Made by a program: the position numbers and the translations under genes. Below are positions 58,646 through 64,000 of a stretch of DNA of 64,000 bases, in pieces (the first letter of the stretch is position 1; each line of letters opens with the position of its first letter). Origin of the DNA: Dermacentor variabilis (Eukaryota > Arthropoda > Arachnida > Ixodida > Ixodidae); contig NC_134569.1 in assembly GCF_050947875.1 (NCBI RefSeq), forward strand, positions 189,840,067 to 189,904,066, in the 5' to 3' direction. The notes below the pieces were generated by a model that was not told the origin of the DNA, did not search any database, and worked only from the letters and a program-made list of their open reading frames with translations.

Positions 58646-60517
58646 CTATACATCAGCAATAGCATTTAAAAATTGAGAAATGGGTAACAAACGAACTTCG
58701 GCAGGTAACAAATTCCACTGTTCAATCATGCGGGGAAAAAAACTGTATTTGAAAGTGTTAGTGCGTGGATGGAGTGGTCTGATATTAGAGGCATGATAAG
58801 CTCTAGTTGAAGTCGGGCAAGCTGGCATTAAAATGGAGGGATCTGATAGGTGACAAAGAGAGTTCTTATAAGAATAGAAAATCTTCAGAGATTCTATGTG
58901 CCGCCGCCTAGAAAGAAACTGGAGGTTTAATTCCGTAAGAGCAGCTGATGGTGAAAAGTCTCGGTCGAAGCGACGGTAAACAAAACGAATAGCCTTCCTC
59001 TGGACAGACTCAATACAATTAATTTCACATTGTTTATGTGGATTCCATACGGAGGAAGCATATTCTAAAATTGGGCGAATCAGTGTTTTATATGCTACTG
59101 ATTTAGTGTCCCTCGGAGCAGCAGACAACGTCCGGCGAATGTAACCAAGTTTTTTTAACGCTTTACTACAAATGTAATCTATATGTTTAGACCAAGACAA
59201 AGTGGGTGTAAAAATGACGCATAAATATTTGTATTGAAAAACTCGTGTTAGTGGTACACCGTGGCATATATAATCATAACATACGGGCATGTGTCTGTGA
59301 GTAAAAGACATTACAACAGTTTTATCAAAATTTATGCTCATTTTCCAAGTAGCACAACAGTCACAAAATGAAACAAAGGAATCTTTAAGGCGCTGATGAT
59401 CAGCTAGTGAATCAACTGGGCTGTACATAACACAATCATCTGCATAGACGCGTATTTTTGAAGTAACATGGTCTGGAAGGTCGTTAATAAACAATAAGAA
59501 TAGTAGAGGGCCAAGCACGGATCCCTGTGGGACTCCTGAGGTGACGTCGACTAAAGACGAATCCGCAGAATCATAGCATACGAATTGGGAACGCAAAGAA
59601 AGGAAACTGGAAATCCAAGACACTAACTGAGGGTTATTTAGAATATTATGGAGTTTCAAAAGCAATTTAGAATGTAGTACTGTGTCAAAAGCTTTCCTAA
59701 AGTCAATGAAAATGGTGTCAATCTGATTACCTAAGTCGATGTAATGGGAAAGGTCATGAGTGAACTCCGTAAGTTGTGTTACAGTACTAAAACCGCGCCT
59801 GAAGCCGTGCTGAAAGCTGCTTAATAGGTTATTATTTTCAAGGAACAGTATTATATGCTTATATATTATGTGTTGTAGTATTTTACATGAGGTTGCAGTT
59901 AAAGAAATAGGCCTATAGTTAGATAAAAGCTGCCTGTCACCAGATTTATATAAAGGTAGTACTTTAGCTATTTTCCAGGAAGAAGGCACAACGCCACTAT
60001 TAAGCGACTTCTGACATATAATAAACAGATATTTAGATGTCCATAGCGAGAATCGTACTAAAAAGGAATTCGGAATTCCATCAGGGCCGGCTGGTTTTTT
60101 TGTATCTAAGTTTAGTATGAGATTCAAAACACCTTCTAGCCTAATGTTGATATCATCAATTGCATATGAATAGCTAGTTGCAAATATTGAACGACTGGAA
60201 TCATCTGAGGCGAATACTGACTGAAAATATGTATTAAATGCTTCTGAAATCTCTAATGGATCGTTAACAACACTGTTGTTGATATTAAAAGATGTGGAAG
60301 AAGAAGAGCCAGGAGATATGAAAGACCAGAATTTACGGGGGTTAGACTTGAGCAGTTTCGGCAACTGAACAGGATAGAAGAAATTTTTGGCCGAGGTAGT
60401 TTTTTTCTGAAGTTCATTTTTTACCTGAGCGTACAAAACGCATGCCTCAGGATTATTCGAGCGTTTAGTGCGAAGTCTACCAGCACGTCGCGATAAGTGC
60501 AGCAGTTCTCGGTTCAT
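58646..60517 (-). CDS. CR1-like LINE ORF2, reverse transcriptase part
   Basis: Open for 623 codons. RT blocks in order: PAGPDGIPNSFL, YRPISLTATSCKILQHI, FQHGFRRGFSTVTQL, FIDFRKAFDTVLHSKLL (first catalytic D), GVPQGSVLGPLLFLLFINDL, RVYADDCVMY (catalytic YADD), then the thumb region with SVWNPHKQCEINCIESVQRK. YKYLCVIFTP has C where most relatives have G. The frame is the 3' part of ORF2; the upstream part is separated by the Ruka insertion, so the apparent ATG is not the original start. Confidence 0.85.
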   Translation of the reverse strand: MNRELLHLSRRAGRLRTKRSNNPEACVLYAQVKNELQKKTTSAKNFFYPVQLPKLLKSNPRKFWSFISPGSSSSTSFNINNSVVNDPLEISEAFNTYFQSVFASDDSSRSIFATSYSYAIDDINIRLEGVLNLILNLDTKKPAGPDGIPNSFLVRFSLWTSKYLFIICQKSLNSGVVPSSWKIAKVLPLYKSGDRQLLSNYRPISLTATSCKILQHIIYKHIILFLENNNLLSSFQHGFRRGFSTVTQLTEFTHDLSHYIDLGNQIDTIFIDFRKAFDTVLHSKLLLKLHNILNNPQLVSWISSFLSLRSQFVCYDSADSSLVDVTSGVPQGSVLGPLLFLLFINDLPDHVTSKIRVYADDCVMYSPVDSLADHQRLKDSFVSFCDCCATWKMSINFDKTVVMSFTHRHMPVCYDYICHGVPLTRVFQYKYLCVIFTPTLSWSKHIDYICSKALKKLGYIRRTLSAAPRDTKSVAYKTLIRPILEYASSVWNPHKQCEINCIESVQRKAIRFVYRRFDRDFSPSAALTELNLQFLSRRRHIESLKIFYSYKNSLCHLSDPSILMPACPTSTRAYHASNIRPLHPRTNTFKYSFFPRMIEQWNLLPAEVRLLPISQFLNAIADV

Positions 60518-60640
60518 CCAGGGAAGGTTAATGTTTTTTTTTCTTAGTTTTCAAAGGAACGAATCGATATATACATGATTTGACTATGCTTTCAAAGCAC
60601 GCCACGAGCGCATCAACGTCACTAGATAGTCCAAGTGCCA

Positions 60641-60873
60641 CCCGCCGTGGTTGCTCAGTGGCTATGGTGTTGGGCTGCTGAGCACGAGGTCGCGGGATCG
60701 AATCCCGGCCACGGCGGCCGCATTTCGATGGGGGCGAAATGCGAAAACACCCGTGTGCTTAGATTTAGGTGCACGTTAAAGAACCCCAGGTGGTCAAAAT
60801 TTCCGGAGTCCTCCACTACGGCGTGCCTCATAATCAGAAAGTGGTTTTGGCACGTAAAACCCCAAATATTATT
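60641..60873 (+). mobile_element. Ruka: Ruka SINE inserted in LINE ORF2
   Basis: Full-length, opposite in orientation to the LINE, with a perfect 13-bp target-site duplication AGTCCAAGTGCCA (60628-60640 and 60874-60886). Removing it rejoins the endonuclease and RT regions. Confidence 0.95.
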
Positions 60874-60889
60874 AGTCCAAGTGCCAAAA

Positions 60890-61578
60890 ATGCGTCGAAA
60901 TTATTGGATAGTTCATCTGTGATACGGACGTCATCAGCTCTGGAAAAAGTCTCGAAACGTGGACAGCGTAAAACTTTGGTTATGGATTGGCCGGTTTACA
61001 GATAGAAAAACAGCGTTGTGATCGGAGATACCATCAATTATTTCGTACTTGTAACCCGTCTTGGCAGAATCAGTGCTGAGAAAAATCAAATCCAGTACTG
61101 AGTCACCACGGGTGGGACTGTGAACGACCTGCTTTAAGCCAAGAGATAACGATAATTCAACAAATTTCCTGTTTAATGCGTTACCATGATCAAAAAATGA
61201 GAGAGACGTCCAGTCGATTCCGGGAGCATTAAAATCCCCCTATAAGACGAAATTTGAGGAAACTAAATTATCCTGCAGTAAAAGTTGGTCCAGGTTGTCA
61301 AGAGTTTCCAACGAACTATTAGGGGGAGGATAGAAAATGCATACGTTTAAGAATTGTTTAGCGTAGTAAAGTCTACAGCAGACTGATTCTATGTCTAGCG
61401 GAGAGAAGAGGACCTTGAATTTGAAATCTGAGCGAAAAAGCAATGCAACACCACCACCTCTTTGATTATGACGATCATTTCGCACGGTGACGTAACCTGG
61501 TGGTGTAAACTCCGAGTCATGAATACCTTCATGTAACCAAGTTTCGGTGATACCAATAATGTCAGGTGAATAGGACAA
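60890..61578 (-). pseudogene. CR1-like LINE ORF2, APE endonuclease part
   Basis: Contains DIIGITETWL, QRGGGVALLF, GDFNAPGIDW and GISDHNAVFLS, the APE-type endonuclease motifs with the metal-binding E and catalytic D/H. A TAG at 61240-61242 interrupts the frame just before GDFN. Confidence 0.8.
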
Positions 61579-61669
61579 AACAAGCGCAAGAAAAAGGGGA
61601 AATTTATTAGCTATTCCTTCTAGCGTTGATGTTCATAATGGTAAGGTCTCTTTGGGTTGTAGAAGAAGT

Positions 61670-63157
61670 TCAAGCTGTTGCTGACTGTGATGCGGGACAT
61701 GTTGTCTTAGAAAAGTTGCGACGATTAGAGATTTTTACAAGAGAGTTGGTGGAATCGCACCAGTTATACCGAATGTTGTCAATGAAAATATGGTCAAACC
61801 TATTCTTAACAGAATACCCATTGTTGCGATGCTGACTGGACGCCTCCCATAGTTTCTTCCGAATTCCACGAACTCTGGGTGAAAAGTCATCAGAAAGCCT
61901 AAGTCCGGAATCCGTAAGCTTAAAACCATTCTTCAGCAAAGTAAGCTTATCATTAAAATCAAGCATTTTCAAAATTACCGGGCGTGGATGATGGTTTTCA
62001 CGAGCTCTTCCCAAACGATGGAGGCGTTCGATGCGAGGACATTGAATACGAAGACTCTGTTGAAATAATTCAGATATTTTGGAAAGAAGGGAATCGTGAG
62101 TTTCATCAACAGTTTCTAATAAACCATGTAAAATAATGTTGTTCCGCATAGACCAATTTTCTAGATCTTCATTCTTTCCAGTCAACTCAGAGACTGAACG
62201 CTTCAGTGCGCTTATTTCGTTATGTAATTGACCATTTTCAGGCCGTGAAGCAGGGTTGGCCAATGCCTTTTCAACAGCGGAAATGCGCAATTCAAGTGCC
62301 TCGAAGCGCATACCAACAGAACTTCTTATCTCCGCAATGTCGCGAGCCATGTTCTTATTGTTAGTCAATATTTCAGTCAAAAGTTGTACAAGCACAGGAT
62401 TATCGGAGTTCGACAATGCTTCCTCAACCACCAGCTCTCCAGTAGGATTAGAAGCCCTCGGCGAATTAGCACAGCCGCTTGAATGGCCCAAAGAAGCGCC
62501 ACCCTTTTTAATAGATTTAGTCGACCGGGTTCCCGTAGTGGGTCCAGGGTTAAGCTCGATATCACCCCTCAAGAGAAGGCGGTTGAGGGCCGTCAACATA
62601 ACAGAGCATACATCATGAAAAAAAAGTGGCTGTGGGCAGCACAGCAACAGCAAAAAACGATCGTCGGACTTTAAACAATGAGCATTTTTGCGGTAACATA
62701 CCAGCATAAGCAAGAAACAGTTTTTAGGCGGCATTCCGTAGCTGTTGCCAAGATGCCCACTGATGAGGGGAACCGCACACAGGGCTTTTAAACCCCTGCC
62801 TGATGGTGTCGCTGAGCTGGGAGGGTTGCTGATTGGTTTGTCAGGAATGGCAACGTTGAGGGCGGTGTCTAGCGGCAGAGATGAGCGGATCGATGGCCCG
62901 CACCCATGACACACGTGGGCGATAGTGCAGACCTGCGCAGCTTCCTCGATCTCAGCCACGTGCAGTTGCACCGGTGATGGTGCAGTCAGCCGCGTGAAGG
63001 CAGCAGCAGGGACGACGGTTCCGAGGAAAAGACTGGCAAACTGCATAAGCAAGAAACAGTTTTTAGGCGGCATTCCGTAGCTGTTGCCAAGCTGCCCACT
63101 CACTTGATTTTGATGTAAGGCCAAATCGACAACGGAAGACAGGTAACTTGTAAGCAT
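61670..63157 (-). CDS. LINE ORF1 protein with 2A-like motif
   Basis: 495 codons open. The first 180 or so residues come largely from repeated 5' sequence, so the native start may be the Met at residue 151 or 187. GDIELNPGP lies at 198-206 (62566-62540). After it come a coiled-coil segment (AEIRSSVGMRFEALELRISA to about residue 340), then an RRM/CTD-like nucleic-acid-binding part (SMRNNIILHGLLET, RIERLHRLGRARENHHPRPV and KKLWEASSQHRNNGYSV) as in ORF1 proteins of L1- and CR1-type LINEs. Confidence 0.8.
   Translation of the reverse strand: MLTSYLSSVVDLALHQNQVSGQLGNSYGMPPKNCFLLMQFASLFLGTVVPAAAFTRLTAPSPVQLHVAEIEEAAQVCTIAHVCHGCGPSIRSSLPLDTALNVAIPDKPISNPPSSATPSGRGLKALCAVPLISGHLGNSYGMPPKNCFLLMLVCYRKNAHCLKSDDRFLLLLCCPQPLFFHDVCSVMLTALNRLLLRGDIELNPGPTTGTRSTKSIKKGGASLGHSSGCANSPRASNPTGELVVEEALSNSDNPVLVQLLTEILTNNKNMARDIAEIRSSVGMRFEALELRISAVEKALANPASRPENGQLHNEISALKRSVSELTGKNEDLENWSMRNNIILHGLLETVDETHDSLLSKISELFQQSLRIQCPRIERLHRLGRARENHHPRPVILKMLDFNDKLTLLKNGFKLTDSGLRLSDDFSPRVRGIRKKLWEASSQHRNNGYSVKNRFDHIFIDNIRYNWCDSTNSLVKISNRRNFSKTTCPASQSATA
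62540..62566 (-). other. 2A ribosome-skipping motif
   Basis: Encodes GDIELNPGP, matching the D(V/I)ExNPGP consensus, preceded by a hydrophobic/leucine-rich stretch (MLTALNRLLLR) as in active 2A sequences. Predicted separation is between G205 and P206 of the long ORF. Confidence 0.85.
62703..63100 (-). repeat. Direct repeats in LINE 5' region
   Basis: About 58 bp is repeated at 62703-62760 and 63043-63100 with very few differences (GCATAAGCAAGAAACAGTTT start, CTGTTGCCAAG end). Spacing is 340 bp, like tandem 5'-UTR promoter monomers. Confidence 0.8.
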
Positions 63158-63339
63158 CAGTCGAAAAAGAAAAAAAAGGGAAATTCCACTAGGAAGATAA
63201 AAATAACGGCGTTGGGAACTGGCTATAGGGTGTGTTCCGATAAGGACATACTTAGGGGAGTCCCGGCTATTCTTCTTCAGCGAAAATTTTCGTGTAAGCT
63301 GGGCAAGTGCCTCTGTAGAAAATAATCAACCTTTGTTTT

Positions 63340-64000
63340 GCGAGACTCGGTGCGGATTTTGAGAAAGTCTAATCGCGGGCCCGCAGGGGCGTCTGTGTCA
63401 GCACGCGTTTGGTGTGTTGCGGCGCCACGTACCCGAGCACACGAGGGTTGGCCCCTCCCGCGCCTAGCCGGAAGTGGCTTTGCCGTGTCCGGGGAAAAGG
63501 GGATCCCTGGGGTTCAGCTGACGCTGAATGTTTGGACCTTTGTGGCCCCTCCGCGGAGGCAATACAGCCCTTTGGCCTCTGCTTCACGTAGACGGCACCT
63601 CCGGACTGACCCTCCCGGGAGAAATCGGCAGTGACCTTTTCCTGCCTTCTTCCACCACACGCTTTTTCTTTACCGTCTTCTTTCAGACTTGTCCTGTCTT
63701 GCATCTTCTATTCACTTCAAAGTTTCGTTGGTGGCAAGGGTTAACCTAGTGTGGCGAACCTAACTTGGTTATGTCGTATTACGTTATTGTATGGCTGTAC
63801 AGCTGGCGTGGGCAGGACTTGTTCGCATGTTCTTGTCCCGTCCCTCGCTGGGCTGCCTCGTGGGCTGCTGGCACGGTGGCTGAACAACACAACTTATCTA
63901 TGGCTCCTCCTTTCACCCAAGAGAATCGCCCCTCTTATAGAAGAGGGCGAACCGAAGCAAGTGATTTTCTAGAAAAGAAGGTAGCCTTCCCAAAATACCA
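63340..64000 (+). mobile_element. 5' end of another LINE, cut by window edge
   Basis: A GC-rich leader (63370-63660), which I recall as a common tick repeat, is followed by an ATG at 63900. That ATG opens MAPPFTQENRPSYRRGRTEA, a plausible gag-like ORF1 start, which stays open to the end of the window. Family not determined. Confidence 0.4.

Larger units (their letters stand above)
58525..63170 (-). mobile_element. Nearly full-length CR1-like LINE
   Basis: Order on the minus strand: repeated 5' region, ORF1 (63157-61670), APE-type endonuclease (61578-60900), Ruka insertion (60641-60873), reverse transcriptase (60517-58646), and a short 3' end with ATAAATAAATA-type tail near 58530. The absence of RNase H and the ORF2 layout fit CR1/L2-type elements. 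It is disabled by a stop in the endonuclease and by the SINE insertion. Confidence 0.8.

Noticed and set aside
1..64000. CRISPR arrays, operons or bacterial signals
   Set aside because: Introns, SINEs, LTRs and LINEs show eukaryotic DNA; no regularly spaced repeat-spacer array was seen.

Overview
The window is nuclear DNA from a hard tick, probably a metastriate ixodid. The main evidence is several copies of a tRNA-headed SINE that I recognise as the ixodid family Ruka, three of them with 12-13 bp target-site duplications, together with tick-type Ty3/gypsy, CR1/RTE/I-like LINE, Penelope, Harbinger and MULE relics. I found no convincing single-copy host gene. Almost everything I can name is a transposable element, a transposon-derived gene or decayed DNA.

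Layout. 1.5-5.1 kb: a family with a tRNA-like head, present as a head-to-head inverted pair (a hairpin of about 1.3 kb) plus a truncated third copy. 7.1-7.6 kb: a solo gypsy-type LTR. 9.8-12.2 kb: Helitron-like, RTE-like, I-like and CR1/L2-like relics on the minus strand. 12.3-19.7 kb: a broken THAP exon series, a Harbinger-type transposase C-terminus and a convergent Myb/SANT gene, with Ruka and AT-rich repeats between. 19.9-28.5 kb: two gypsy relics, a minisatellite, a Penelope GIY-YIG fragment and a HARBI1-like pseudogene.

The most striking structure is at 30.56-45.32 kb: a single 14.76-kb unit with perfect 29-bp terminal inverted repeats, flanked by TTAA on both sides. It carries two convergent multi-exon genes. 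The plus-strand gene (31028-39769, 11 exons) encodes a THAP-domain protein with a D/D/E transposase-like core of about 746 residues. Every splice junction keeps phase except one, which is off by a single base. The minus-strand gene (44958-40419, 3 exons) is fully open and encodes a 210-residue protein made of the cysteine-rich intracellular (ballast) domain of P2X7 receptors, without the channel. I read this as a giant Kolobok-type DNA transposon carrying a P2X7-C cargo gene. Other elements have landed only in its introns and flanks.

46.6-57.3 kb holds the decayed exons of a large minus-strand MULE/SWIM transposase gene. 58.5-63.2 kb holds a nearly complete CR1-like LINE (minus strand) whose ORF1 carries a 2A-type motif (GDIELNPGP) and whose ORF2 is split by a Ruka insertion. 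The window ends inside the 5' part of another LINE. Stretches not listed (mostly 0-1.5, 5.1-7.1, 28.5-30.5 and 55-57 kb) are AT-rich with only short random ORFs.
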